DNA from: Pantoea sp. SOD02
GTDB taxonomy: Bacteria; Pseudomonadota; Gammaproteobacteria; Enterobacterales; Enterobacteriaceae
Direction of reading: 5' to 3'
Assembly: GCF_024707505.1 (NCBI RefSeq)
Contig: NZ_CP102605.1
Coordinates: forward strand, 806,001-870,000
DNA length: 64,000 nucleotides
The position numbers were made by a program, and so were the translations under genes. The notes beneath the pieces were generated by a model that was not told the origin of the DNA, did no database searches, and saw only the letters and a program-made list of their open reading frames with translations. Within the stretch, counting starts at the first letter, position 1. Each line of letters begins with the position of its first letter. Of this stretch, positions 35,730-44,843 are shown piece by piece.

Positions 35730-37004
35730 TTAGCCCGGATAAATACCGCGATCTTTACGTGCTAGCAGAATACGTTCGCAGGCAACGATATAAGCAGCAG
35801 TACGCAATGAGCAGCGCTTTTCAGCGGCCTTATCCCAAACGTGCACCATCGCTTCAGTCATGATGCGGTCCATACGCTGGTTAATCTCATCTTCGCTCCA
35901 GAAGAAGCTCGCCATATCCTGAACCCATTCGAAGTAACTCACCGTTACACCGCCTGCGTTACAGATTACGTCTGGCACCACCTGCACACCACGACTCGCC
36001 AGCATATCATCCGCATCCGGATACGTTGGGCCGTTAGCCCCTTCCAGCACTAATTTGGCACTGATGATTTCAGCGCGCTCGCGGGTAATTTGCCCTTCCA
36101 GCGCAGCCGGGATCAGGATATCCATGGCGGTGGTCCAGAACTGTTCTCTGTCGATCTCACGCGCACCAGGGAAACCGGCAATCTGTTTATGTTCGATCTG
36201 CCACGCAGTCAGCGCCGCTAAATCGATGCCGCCTTCGTTGAGTAAGGTTGCAGTGTGGTCCTGAATCACTACCACGCGCGCACCGGCTTCGGCGAACAGA
36301 CGCGCCGCTTCGCTACCCACATTACCAAAGCCTTGCAGCGCCACGCGTGCGCCTTCAATGGTGATGTTGGAGCGTTTTGCCACTTCACGACCGGTAATAA
36401 ATACGCCTCGGCCCGTGGCTTTCTCACGGCCTAACGAGCCGCCAAGATGAATCGGTTTACCGGTGACAACGCCGGTAATGGTGGTGCCGTGATTCATCGA
36501 GTAGGTATCCATCATCCACGCCATGACTTTGCCATTGGTGCCGACGTCGGGCGCGGGAATATCTTTCTGTGGACCGATAATCAAACCGATTTCGCTGGTG
36601 TAGCGACGGGTTAAGCGCTCCAGTTCACCTTCAGACAGCGAGTGCGGATCGACGCGAATGCCACCTTTTGCGCCACCATAAGGCAGATTGACCGCCGCAC
36701 ACTTGATGGTCATCCAGGCTGACAGCGCCATCACTTCATTCAGGTCGACTGCAGGATGGTAACGTACGCCCCCTTTGCCCGGTCCGCGCGAGAGATTGTG
36801 CTGTACGCGATAGCCTTCGAAGTGGCGAATCGAGCCGTCATCCATCTGCACCGGGATGTCGACAATCAGTGCTCTTTTCGGATGACGCAGGGTTTCGATC
36901 CAGCGAGACAATTCACCAAGATGAGGCGCAACGCGGTCAATTTGGCTCAGGTAGGTAGTCCAGGGAGATGTACTGCTTTCAGAAGCGTAAGATAACTTTT
37001 CCAT
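35730..37004 (-). CDS. Glu/Leu/Phe/Val-type (glutamate) dehydrogenase, 424 aa
   Basis: The catalytic block '[19 protein letters not shown]' with the active-site Lys, the substrate loop '[11 protein letters not shown]' and the Rossmann motif '[14 protein letters not shown]' identify a hexameric glutamate dehydrogenase of the 410-430-residue class. The length fits. It interconverts glutamate and 2-oxoglutarate in the cytosol; a glutamate-catabolic role is usual for this class. It is divergent from an amino acid permease across a 493-bp gap, suggesting linked amino acid use. Confidence 0.93.
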   Translation of the reverse strand: MEKLSYASESSTSPWTTYLSQIDRVAPHLGELSRWIETLRHPKRALIVDIPVQMDDGSIRHFEGYRVQHNLSRGPGKGGVRYHPAVDLNEVMALSAWMTIKCAAVNLPYGGAKGGIRVDPHSLSEGELERLTRRYTSEIGLIIGPQKDIPAPDVGTNGKVMAWMMDTYSMNHGTTITGVVTGKPIHLGGSLGREKATGRGVFITGREVAKRSNITIEGARVALQGFGNVGSEAARLFAEAGARVVVIQDHTATLLNEGGIDLAALTAWQIEHKQIAGFPGAREIDREQFWTTAMDILIPAALEGQITRERAEIISAKLVLEGANGPTYPDADDMLASRGVQVVPDVICNAGGVTVSYFEWVQDMASFFWSEDEINQRMDRIMTEAMVHVWDKAAEKRCSLRTAAYIVACERILLARKDRGIYPG

Positions 37005-37497
37005 GAGAAGCCTGTAGGTTCAGAGTTATTTATATTGAAAAGACGTGGAAAGGTGATGCATTGCACTAGACGGAAAGTAATTTAACACCTTTTGAGAAAA
37101 GCGGGTTGCGTTGAATAAGGAAGATTTAACTTTTTCAATACAAAAATTCGTGAATGAATGAATAACTAAGCATTAAAAACGCCCCTCATATGACGCATAT
37201 TTATGCAAATACTATTCACTAAATTGCATAAAATTTGATTTTATTCCTATTTTTCAGTTCTTTGATGGTCATCAAAAAGTGAATAAACTGTTATTTTTCC
37301 GCATTGACTTTGTTAACTCACGCCACCACGATGAGTAAAACCTAGCCGGAAACCGCCATCATGAATTAGCGTTTTATTAATTTCGTTTTTCTTTCATCTA
37401 TTTAAACGTGCCTCTTTGAGGTTCAACTCCTTATTTGCCATTGATGCTTGCGGGCAGGCATCGTCATGCGTCTTTTTGCCAGACTGAAGGAATCATT
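37005..37497. promoter_or_regulatory. 493-bp AT-rich divergent control region
   Basis: The gap between the dehydrogenase and the permease. It holds a perfect 9-bp inverted repeat TTTATGCAA (37200-37208) / TTGCATAAA (37224-37232) with a 15-base spacer, a candidate operator, within otherwise AT-rich sequence. No coding frame was supported. Confidence 0.45.
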
Positions 37498-38925
37498 GTG
37501 TCTAACAAACCTACACAAGGGCAGATTCAGCCTGCTCGGGCTCACGACGCCCCGCAAAAACTGCAGCGAGGTCTGAGCGAACGTCATATTCAGATGATCG
37601 CGCTGGGTGGATCGATCGGTACCGGGCTATTTATGGGCGCAGGACGCAATATTGCGGTGGCCGGAACCTCGATATTAATCATCTATATTCTGGTCGGGTT
37701 CTTCAGCTATATGGTGATGCGGGCGATGGGCGAAGTGCTGCTTAGCCGGCTCGACTATCGCTCTTTTGCCGATTTCGTCGGTGATTACCTCGGCCCCAAA
37801 GCCAGCTTCTTTCTGGGTTGGTCTTATTGGCTAAGTTGGGTGGTGACCTGTATTGCGGATGTGGTGGTGTGTGGCGCGTATATGCAGTATTGGTTCCCGG
37901 AAATGTCGGCGTGGATACCCGCGTTGTTCACCCTCGGCATTCTGTGTCTGTTTAACATGTTGTCGGTGAAGGCTTTTGGTGAAGCTGAATTCTGGTTTGC
38001 GCTGATCAAAGTGATTACCATCATCGCGCTGATTATCACCGGCGGATGGATGGTGTTTACCGGCTGGACCTCGCCGGATGGCGTTAAAGCTTCAGTGCAC
38101 AACCTCACCGATCCCGCCGTGTTTATGCCGCATGGCATCACCGGTTTTCTTGCTGGTTTCCAAATCGCGATTTTCTCGTATACCGGCATTGAGCTGCTCG
38201 GCACCATGACGGCGGAAACGCGCGACCCCGAGAAAATTTTGCCGCGTGCAATTAACTCTCTGCCGCTGCGAATAGTGATTTTCTACATGCTCTCGATGAT
38301 GGTGATCATCGCGGTGACGTCATGGCAAGGCGTGTCGCCGGATACCAGCCCATTCGTGACGCTGTTTGCCAAAGCCGGATTGCCCGCTGCGGCGGCGATC
38401 ATTAATTTCGTAGCGCTCACTTCGGCAATGTCTTCCGCCAACAGTGGCGTCTACTCCAGCACCCGCATGTTATATGGCTTGTCCGTCGAGAAGCATGCGC
38501 ACTGGCAGTTCCGTATTCTGTCACGCACCACGCGTATTCCGCTGCGCAGCCTGCTTTTTTCCTGCTTCTGCATGCTGAGCGGCACCTTGCTGCTGTTCCT
38601 TGTGCCGAATGTGACAACGCTGTTCACCATCGTTTCAACGCTGGCCGCGATTCTGGTGATCTATTGTTGGGGCATGATTCTGGTCTCTTATCTGGTGTAT
38701 CGCAGACAGCGTCCGGACCTGCATCAAAAATCCAAATTTAAGATGCCCGGCGGCAGAGTGACGGCCTGGGGAACGCTGATGTTCTTCCTGTTCTCGGTGG
38801 TGATCATGATATTTGATCCCGACACGCTCGCCGCATTAGCCGCTTCGCCGGCGTGGTTTATTGCGTTGTGGCTGTGCTGGAAGATGAAGGAGAAGCGCAA
38901 AACGGCGGTGAAGGTAGCGGCCTGA
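37498..38925 (+). CDS. CycA-type amino acid permease, 475 aa
   Basis: The start is GTG 37498, with AGGAA five bases upstream; an in-frame ATG further up lacks support. The protein has about 12 membrane segments and APC-family motifs: 'LSERHIQMIALGGSIGTGLFMG', 'YSYTGIELLGTMTAETRDPE' type text and 'SANSGVYSSTRMLYGL'. Sequence order and length closely follow CycA, the D-serine/D-alanine/glycine proton symporter of E. coli. Substrate is inferred from that resemblance only. It is convergent with the ROK regulator, 8 bp apart. Confidence 0.88.
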   Translation: MSNKPTQGQIQPARAHDAPQKLQRGLSERHIQMIALGGSIGTGLFMGAGRNIAVAGTSILIIYILVGFFSYMVMRAMGEVLLSRLDYRSFADFVGDYLGPKASFFLGWSYWLSWVVTCIADVVVCGAYMQYWFPEMSAWIPALFTLGILCLFNMLSVKAFGEAEFWFALIKVITIIALIITGGWMVFTGWTSPDGVKASVHNLTDPAVFMPHGITGFLAGFQIAIFSYTGIELLGTMTAETRDPEKILPRAINSLPLRIVIFYMLSMMVIIAVTSWQGVSPDTSPFVTLFAKAGLPAAAAIINFVALTSAMSSANSGVYSSTRMLYGLSVEKHAHWQFRILSRTTRIPLRSLLFSCFCMLSGTLLLFLVPNVTTLFTIVSTLAAILVIYCWGMILVSYLVYRRQRPDLHQKSKFKMPGGRVTAWGTLMFFLFSVVIMIFDPDTLAALAASPAWFIALWLCWKMKEKRKTAVKVAA

Positions 38926-38933
38926 TCGGGCCG

Positions 38934-40103
38934 TTACTTCATCAGTACCTGAAACTGCGGATTGAACTCATCGAAAATCGGCAGCGCGGCGGCACCTAAC
39001 GCGGCGGTATCGCTGCCGGTCATACCAACTTTGACGCGAGTTCCGGTGAGGTAGCGACCGCGCACCGATTGATACAGCGGCGGCAGGCGACGAATGATTT
39101 TATCCAGCAGCACCGCAGGCATCATGCCGCCAATAATCACGCTTTCGGCATCGAAGATGCACTCCAGCAGGTTAATCGCCTGACGTAGCGGCGTTAAAAC
39201 CGTATCGATCCATTTATCGAACAGCGCCGGATCGACTTCCAGCAAATCTTCTGGCAAGGCGGTCATCGGATCGAGCCCGCAAAACTCGTACGCCGCCTGC
39301 AATGAAACGTAGCGTTCTAAACATCCATGATTGCCGCAGTAACATTCGCGTCCGCCCGGCTCCACCACCACATGGCCGACTTCACCGGCGTTATGCGCAT
39401 GCCCGCTATAGACGTGGCCATCCATTATAATTCCCGCGCCTAAACCGGTGCCGATGTAGAGATAGACAAACGAATTGAGCTGTCGCGCCACGCCATGAAA
39501 GCGTTCGCCAATTGCCGCCACGGTGGCATCGTTTTCAAGCGTTACCGGTACGCCGCTCATCGCAGCGAGTTTGGCCTCGATATCTACCTGTTCCCAGCCG
39601 TGTAGCGTGGTTGGCCCCATCGACGAGATGCCCTCAACGCCAAACGGACCGGGCATTACTACGCCAATGCCCAGCACTTTCTGCCAGCGATCGCCCAGCT
39701 GCGTTTTGATTTCGCTAAGCACCTCGGTGATGCGCGCTAATGTGGCATCCGGTTGCGGCTTTTGTACCAGAATAAGGCGGCGGAAGTGAATTTCACCGGT
39801 GAGATCCACCAGCACAATCAGCAGCGTTTGGTGATCAAGATGGATGCCGATTGAAAAGGCGCTGGCGGGATTGAGCGTCACCGGAATCGCCGGTTGACCG
39901 CGCCCTTGCTTGCGCGGCGCACGGCTGGTGAGCAGTTCGGCCTGCTCCAGCTCCGCCACGATATTCGACACGGTTTGCGGCGTCAGCGCGGTAAGACGAG
40001 CCAGTTCGGCGCGGGTCAGTTCGCCGTGCAGGCGAATGGCTTCAATGATCACGCGGCGATTGTGCGCCCGTGCATGTTCCAGATTGGTTCCCGACGTTTT
40101 CAC
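38934..40103 (-). CDS. ROK-family transcriptional repressor, 389 aa
   Basis: An N-terminal winged helix-turn-helix ('LTRAELARLTALTPQTVSNIVAELEQ', about 20-46) is joined to a ROK sugar-kinase-like domain with 'DATVAAIGERF', 'GTGLGAGIIMDG' and the zinc site 'CYCGNHGCLE'. The start is taken at GTG 40103 (AGGGAG five bases before), which matches the family's usual N-terminus better than the ATG at 40148. It is the nearest regulator to the sugar ABC operon that starts at 42678. A 32-bp sequence just upstream of its start is repeated upstream of that operon, so it probably controls both. Confidence 0.9.
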   Translation of the reverse strand: MKTSGTNLEHARAHNRRVIIEAIRLHGELTRAELARLTALTPQTVSNIVAELEQAELLTSRAPRKQGRGQPAIPVTLNPASAFSIGIHLDHQTLLIVLVDLTGEIHFRRLILVQKPQPDATLARITEVLSEIKTQLGDRWQKVLGIGVVMPGPFGVEGISSMGPTTLHGWEQVDIEAKLAAMSGVPVTLENDATVAAIGERFHGVARQLNSFVYLYIGTGLGAGIIMDGHVYSGHAHNAGEVGHVVVEPGGRECYCGNHGCLERYVSLQAAYEFCGLDPMTALPEDLLEVDPALFDKWIDTVLTPLRQAINLLECIFDAESVIIGGMMPAVLLDKIIRRLPPLYQSVRGRYLTGTRVKVGMTGSDTAALGAAALPIFDEFNPQFQVLMK

Positions 40104-40146
40104 CTTGCTCCCTTCCCTTTCGTCACCTGCTGCGAATAGCCGCATC

Positions 40147-40178
40147 AATATCTATGATCGGCCACACATTTTACAACC
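40147..40178. promoter_or_regulatory. 32-bp shared element, copy A (ROK gene leader)
   Basis: The element begins AATATCTATGATC and ends CCACACATTTTACAACC. It occurs again in the same orientation at 42457-42488 with 30 of 32 bases identical. This copy lies 44-75 bp before the GTG start of the ROK repressor. It could be an operator or promoter shared by both units, or a direct repeat bounding an insertion. Confidence 0.75.
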
Positions 40179-40291
40179 CTTTCGGGAAGGTGAATGGGAT
40201 TAACGTCTTTACGGCCATGAACTGGCAAGGTTGTGTTGAGGCTTGGGGCGTGGGTTTCGATAATTTTAACCTTGGGTGACCATCCCGACTG

Positions 40292-40558
40292 TTATTTGAT
40301 AAAGAACCAACTAGCTACGGCCACCACGCTCACTAACAATGATGCGAATACCGCGCCTGTTACGAATGAATGAGTTGTAAGTTGTTCTTCCTTGCGGATG
40401 TCAATAAACTTGGCCAGCGCGCGTTTTACATCCGGGGCGTTTAATTCTTCAAACTGCTTTTCATAGCCTTTAGCCGTAAGATCGGAAGCGCCTGCTATAT
40501 CAGATCTCTCCAGCGCGGTAATGTGGTTACCCTTTTTAAAAAAACAGTACTCTGGCAT
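40292..40558 (-). CDS. Small tail-anchored membrane protein, 88 aa
   Basis: I do not recognise it. The start is ATG 40558, five bases after GGAGG. About 60 charged, helical residues are followed by one C-terminal membrane segment ('FVTGAVFASLLVSVVAVASWFFIK'), a tail-anchored arrangement. It sits in the AT-rich small-gene stretch between the ROK repressor and the sugar operon. Confidence 0.6.
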   Translation of the reverse strand: MPEYCFFKKGNHITALERSDIAGASDLTAKGYEKQFEELNAPDVKRALAKFIDIRKEEQLTTHSFVTGAVFASLLVSVVAVASWFFIK

Positions 40559-40625
40559 GAGATCCTCCGAGGACAAAGTTGATGTTTGAAATAATATATC
40601 TAAAGAGGTATGAATGCGTATGTAT

Positions 40626-40649
40626 GTCCGCTTTGTGCCAAAAGCGGAC
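40626..40649. repeat. Short perfect palindrome
   Basis: GTCCGCTTT and AAAGCGGAC, separated by six bases, form a 9-bp perfect hairpin with no T-run. Related 'gtccg...cggac' remnants lie near 42170-42200. It is probably an intergenic repeat of enterobacterial type. Confidence 0.5.
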
Positions 40650-40778
40650 GTTGCTAATTTCGCCTAGTATTGATTACACAGTCGCGAACCACAATTTTGC
40701 CAGGAAGCATTGTAGTTACATTAGGTATTAATGTATTTTTGTTATCATCTGAATTAATTGAATTTTTAGGTGAAATGG

Positions 40779-41309
40779 GTGAAAACTTTATCAATAGATG
40801 ATCTTGGCCCACGCATATGCATCATAGGTCCATCAAATAGCGGTAAATCTACACTGGCAAAAGCAATCGCTTCTAAGACGTCATTACCTCTAATTCATCT
40901 TGATCAATTGCATCATTTACCTGATACAAAATGGGTTCCCCGTCAACCAGAAGATTTTTATCGGTTACATGAAGAGGCTGTTCGTGAAGAAAGGTGGGTA
41001 ATAGAGGGCAATTACACAAAGTGTATATATCCCCGACTTGAACGTGCTACAGGGCTGATACTGCTTGATGTGCCAGTAGCGACAGCTTTGCAACGCTATA
41101 TACGCCGATGTTACTCGTCAAAGCCTAGGATAGGTGGTCTCACTACCCGAAGGGAGAATGTTACGTGGGAAATGCTTAAATACATTGTGCATATTGCGCC
41201 TAAAAACCACCTCATCCACAGGAGGCTTTTCGAGCAGGCAACCATTCCAAAGCTGATGTTGTCATTACCTCGCGATATTAATGCCTGCTATCGAAACTGG
41301 GATATTTAA
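40779..41309 (+). CDS. P-loop kinase-like protein (adenylate kinase/FlaR-like), 176 aa
   Basis: Walker A 'IIGPSNSGKSTLAKAIA' is followed by 'LIHLDQLHHLPDTKWVPRQPEDF' and 'WVIEGNYTK', the pattern of the adenylate kinase-related group often named topology modulation or FlaR-like. The substrate is unknown. The start is placed at GTG 40779 with AGGTG six bases before; GTG 40770 is an alternative. It lies in the AT-rich stretch between the ROK gene and the sugar operon. Confidence 0.8.
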   Translation: MKTLSIDDLGPRICIIGPSNSGKSTLAKAIASKTSLPLIHLDQLHHLPDTKWVPRQPEDFYRLHEEAVREERWVIEGNYTKCIYPRLERATGLILLDVPVATALQRYIRRCYSSKPRIGGLTTRRENVTWEMLKYIVHIAPKNHLIHRRLFEQATIPKLMLSLPRDINACYRNWDI

Positions 41310-41551
41310 TATTATTTTCAATAGATTATTATACTTCCAATTAAAGTCCATCATTCATTAGGGCGGTAACTCGCGCAATTTAATAGCCGGCCACCTTCAA
41401 TCTACAGTGAAGGTCATTAAACCTGTCTGCTCTTCGCTCACAGCAACCCTTTCGCCCATGCATTGGGCAGTTTCGTGTAGAAGCGGGCATTTCAAATTCA
41501 GTGTATTAAATTTAAACGCTGCTATCGTTTGTTTAAAACAGGAGTTCATAA

Positions 41552-41761
41552 GTGAACATCGACTGGCATAGTTCTTCATTAACACGTTCTACAATCGTGG
41601 ATAAAAACTATAAAAATACACAAAACGTTCGCCGTTTCATGGTGGATGAGTGTGGTGCAGACTTCCGCTTTGATCGCGAGTTTATGGCCTGGATAAGAAA
41701 TGATGTACCAAAAAATTTGGGTGATGTAATTGATGAATGGAGACGCAGACATTCACTCTAA
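41552..41761 (+). CDS. DUF6434-like small protein, 69 aa
   Basis: The pattern 'IDWHSSSLTRSTIVDKNYKNTQNVRRF', 'FRFDREFMAWI' and 'LGDVIDEWRRR' matches what I recall of DUF6434, a short domain sometimes found beside SAP domains. Function is unknown. AGGAGT lies five bases before the start codon. It belongs to the small-gene stretch between the two 32-bp elements. Confidence 0.65.
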   Translation: MNIDWHSSSLTRSTIVDKNYKNTQNVRRFMVDECGADFRFDREFMAWIRNDVPKNLGDVIDEWRRRHSL

Positions 41762-41836
41762 AGCAGGAGCGGCCTGTCTTCGCTGCCAGTGAGGAACGCT
41801 TCGGGCCGATCAGTGCCAAGGTTGGACTCCAGCCCT

Positions 41837-42151
41837 TTATTCTCTTACTTTTGACAAGATTGCTCTGTACAGTTCAATGGCTCTCCAGATGTCATCCTGT
41901 GTATCTCCATCCCAATCAGGAACTGTAGCCAACTCGGATTTGAACTGCATAATGAGGATATGCGCATCTGCGACTTCATCCTTTCGACAATTTAATGCGA
42001 TACGAGATATCGACATCGCAGATAGGCTTGAGTAGTGCGAAAAAGCGGTACGCTCAGCAGCAATTAGTTTTTGTAATTTTCTCATGTAATCTTTGCATCC
42101 TGGGCAGTGGGAGGGTAATGCATGGTAATTTTTACTGCCCGTAGAAACCAA
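41837..42151 (-). CDS. Hypothetical protein, up to 104 aa
   Basis: I do not recognise it. The sequence is mostly alpha-helical with no signal or membrane segment ('KLQKLIAAERTAFSHYSSLSAMSISR', 'IWRAIELYRAILSKVRE'). The frame opens at 42151, but an internal ATG near residue 23 ('MRKLQKL') may be the real start; neither has a strong ribosome binding site. It is the last gene of the AT-rich stretch. Confidence 0.45.
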   Translation of the reverse strand: MVSTGSKNYHALPSHCPGCKDYMRKLQKLIAAERTAFSHYSSLSAMSISRIALNCRKDEVADAHILIMQFKSELATVPDWDGDTQDDIWRAIELYRAILSKVRE

Positions 42152-42677
42152 TTAAATAGCCGAAATTAATATGTCCGGTCCTCGCTCATAGCGGACTAAA
42201 CGTTATTTTTAGCTGAGTCGCACAGAGTAACGTTGTTCATCCAGCCTAATAAATACTCGCCCAAGGCGCGGCATGAATATCTGAAATCTAAGTTAACAGC
42301 CGAAAACCTCATCCTAACCAGCTACCACGAACGCTAATTTTTCGCTGTGGAATGCACGTTCATGTAGCAAGTCCCAACGCATCCGCACCTAAACAATGCA
42401 TCCTGTAAAAAAGGTTATCGCCAACTATTACAACTGCCCGCTTTCAAACCCACACGAATATCTATGATCACCCACACATTTTACAACCTGTTTACCTGAC
42501 AGCAGCAAAATTCTGTGCAAAGTAGTGTCCAGTGGCAAACGAGATTTATGCCCTGGCACGTCAATTGCTTTAGCTAACCGATGTCAGCCGCAGCAACCTG
42601 ACAACCTGTGCGCGTTATTAAATCCATCAAATTGATTTAATAAAACACCCTCTTTTTGCATCAAGGCGGAAAACACC
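42152..42677. promoter_or_regulatory. 526-bp gap upstream of the sugar ABC operon
   Basis: The left half looks like decayed sequence without coding frames. The right half holds the second 32-bp element (42457-42488) and a perfect inverted repeat TTATTAAATC (42615-42624) / GATTTAATAA (42634-42643), 35 bp before the binding-protein ATG. The repeat has the AT-rich inverted form of known ROK operators, so it is a good candidate repressor site. Confidence 0.6.
42457..42488. promoter_or_regulatory. 32-bp shared element, copy B (sugar operon)
   Basis: Same sequence and orientation as copy A at 40147-40178 apart from two bases in the middle (AC instead of GG). It lies 190-221 bp before the binding-protein gene. 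Confidence 0.75.
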
Positions 42678-43925
42678 ATGAAAATCCGATTCAACCCAGT
42701 CATAAAAGGATGTTTTGCAGCGGTTCTGTTAGCCAGCGTGGGCAGCGCGGCAGCGGCAACCACGTTGAATGCGCTGTTTATGACGCAGGCGGCGTATAGC
42801 GAAAATGATATCCGCGCCATGACGCAGGAGTTTCAGAAAGCGCACCCGGACGTGCAGGTTAATCTTGAGTTTGTGCCGTACGAAGCGCTGCACGACAAAA
42901 TTGTCGCGGCGCGTGGCGCAGGCGGTAACGGCTACGATGTGGTGCTGTTCGATGCCATCTGGCCGGCAGAATTCACCAAGTTCGATCTGTTGCAGGACGT
43001 TAGCAGCCGCATCAGCGCCGACGAAAAGGGGCAGATTTTCCCTGGCGCGATGAACACCGTGGAGTTCAAAGGCAAAACCCTCGGCATGCCGTGGATCCTC
43101 GACACCAAATATCTCTACTACAACAAAGCGATGCTGGAAAAAGCCGGTATCACCACGCCGCCGCAAACCTGGCAGCAGGTGATGGATGACGCACGCATCA
43201 TTAAACAGAAGAACATCGTGAAATATCCGCTGGTATGGAGCTGGTCGCAGGCCGAAGCGCTGGTGTGCGATTACACCACGCTGGTGTCGGGTTTCGGCGG
43301 CAAGTTCTACAACAACGACAAACTCGATTTCTCCTCACCGGCCTCGCTGCAAGCGGTGAAGCTGATGAAAAGCTCGCTGGACGAAGGCTTGAGCAATCCG
43401 GCGTCACGCGAATATCTGGAAGAGGATGTGCGTAAAGCCTTCTCCAATGGCGATGCGGCATTCGCGCTCAACTGGACCTACATGTACAACATGGCCAACG
43501 ATCCGAAGCAAAGTAAGGTCGCCGGTCAGGTGGGCATTGTTCCTGCGCCAGGCGATGCGCCGGGCAAATTCGGTGCCGTAAACGGTTCGATGGGCCTTGG
43601 CATCACCAAAGGCAGCACCCACGCGGATCAGGCATGGCAATACATCAGCTACATGACTTCGCAGCCGGTGCAGAACAAATACGCCACGCTGAGTCTGCCG
43701 ATCTGGAAAAGCTCGTATCAGGATCCGGCGGTGCTGAAAAACCAGGAAAGCCTGATCGCGGCGGCGGATAAGTCGCTCAACGTGATGCTGTCGCGTCCGG
43801 AAACCGCCGACTATTCGCGTCTCTCCAACACGCTGCAGCAGCAGTTGCAGCAGGTGTTGGTTGGCAGCGCAACGCCAGATGCCGCGCTGCAAGCGGTAGA
43901 TAAGAGTGCGGCGCGTCTGCGCTAA
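42678..43925 (+). CDS. Sugar ABC transporter substrate-binding protein (family 1), 415 aa
   Basis: A signal peptide ends near residue 27 ('GSAAA|ATT') without a lipobox. The mature part has the family 1 pattern ('FVPYEALHDKIVAARGAGGNGYDVVLFDAIW', 'MPWILDTKYLYYNKAML', 'GDAAFALNWTYMYNMA'). It captures a sugar in the periplasm and delivers it to the permeases at 43935-45672. First gene of a five-gene operon (binding protein, two permeases, sugar kinase, ATPase). The exact sugar cannot be read from sequence. Confidence 0.93.
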   Translation: MKIRFNPVIKGCFAAVLLASVGSAAAATTLNALFMTQAAYSENDIRAMTQEFQKAHPDVQVNLEFVPYEALHDKIVAARGAGGNGYDVVLFDAIWPAEFTKFDLLQDVSSRISADEKGQIFPGAMNTVEFKGKTLGMPWILDTKYLYYNKAMLEKAGITTPPQTWQQVMDDARIIKQKNIVKYPLVWSWSQAEALVCDYTTLVSGFGGKFYNNDKLDFSSPASLQAVKLMKSSLDEGLSNPASREYLEEDVRKAFSNGDAAFALNWTYMYNMANDPKQSKVAGQVGIVPAPGDAPGKFGAVNGSMGLGITKGSTHADQAWQYISYMTSQPVQNKYATLSLPIWKSSYQDPAVLKNQESLIAAADKSLNVMLSRPETADYSRLSNTLQQQLQQVLVGSATPDAALQAVDKSAARLR

Positions 43926-43934
43926 GGGGCAACA

Positions 43935-44843
43935 ATGCTGAGTTTGCGTCAACGCGAACAACGGCAGGCATGGGTGCTGCTGGCACCCATGCTGTTGGTG
44001 ATGCTGTTGCTCACCGCATGGCCGCTGTTACGCACTATCTGGCTGAGTTTCACCGATGCCGCCCTGATTGGCAGCGGTGAAGCGCCGGGCTGGATTGGCT
44101 TGGAAAATTACCTGTTTGCGATCACCGATGCGGATTTCCGCAGCTCGCTGTGGCGCACGCTCTATTTCACCGTGGTATCGGTGGCGATTGAGGGCGTGAT
44201 CGGCGTGCTGGTGGCGCTATTGCTGAACCAGAAATTTGCCGGTCGCAACCTGCTGCGCGTGCTGGTGATTCTACCCTGGGCGCTGCCGACCATCGTTAAC
44301 GCCATGATGTGGCGTCTGAACTTCAACCCGGATTACGGCAGCATCAACGCCCTGCTGACGCAGTTGGGGATTATTGATGGCTATCGCAGCTGGCTGGGTT
44401 CGCCGGATTCGGCGCTTAACGCGGTGATGTTCGCCGATATCTGGAAAAACTATCCGCTGGTGACCTTGCTGGTGCTGGCGGCACTGCAATCGATTCCCGA
44501 CGATCTGTTTGAAGCCGCACGGCTGGATGGCGCATCGGCGTGGCGACGTTTTCGTGCCATCACCTTCCCGGCGATTGTTGGCCCGCTCAGCGTGGCGCTG
44601 GTTCTGCGCACCATCGACGCCTTTAAAATCTTCGACATCATCTACGTGATGACACGCGGCGGGCCGGTCGATAGCACCAAAACCCTGAGTTTCTACGTTT
44701 ATCAGGAGTCGTTTAGCTACTTGCGCGCGGGCAGCGGCGCGGCTTACGCCATGTTGATGACCTTGCTGTGCGCGGTGCTGATCACGCTTTACATGTTGTT
44801 ACTGTGGCGGCAGCGCCGCAAAGGAAGCGCTTATGAAGGTTAA
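43935..44843 (+). CDS. Sugar ABC transporter permease 1 (MalF type), 302 aa
   Basis: Six membrane segments and the coupling-helix motif 'EAARLDGASAWRRFRAITFPAI' identify a MalF/UgpA-type permease. It starts 10 bp after the binding-protein gene and overlaps the second permease by 11 bp. It pairs with the permease at 44833 to form the channel. Confidence 0.93.
   Translation: MLSLRQREQRQAWVLLAPMLLVMLLLTAWPLLRTIWLSFTDAALIGSGEAPGWIGLENYLFAITDADFRSSLWRTLYFTVVSVAIEGVIGVLVALLLNQKFAGRNLLRVLVILPWALPTIVNAMMWRLNFNPDYGSINALLTQLGIIDGYRSWLGSPDSALNAVMFADIWKNYPLVTLLVLAALQSIPDDLFEAARLDGASAWRRFRAITFPAIVGPLSVALVLRTIDAFKIFDIIYVMTRGGPVDSTKTLSFYVYQESFSYLRAGSGAAYAMLMTLLCAVLITLYMLLLWRQRRKGSAYEG

Noticed and set aside
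37140-37235. ArgR boxes upstream of the permease and glutamate dehydrogenase
   Set aside because: TGAAT and ATTCA half-sites occur but not at the spacing of a proper ARG box; AT-rich sequence gives such matches by chance.
41397-41585. Open frame of 62 codons on the minus strand
   Set aside because: No ribosome binding site; the text looks like decayed intergenic sequence, and it overlaps the start of the DUF6434-like gene.
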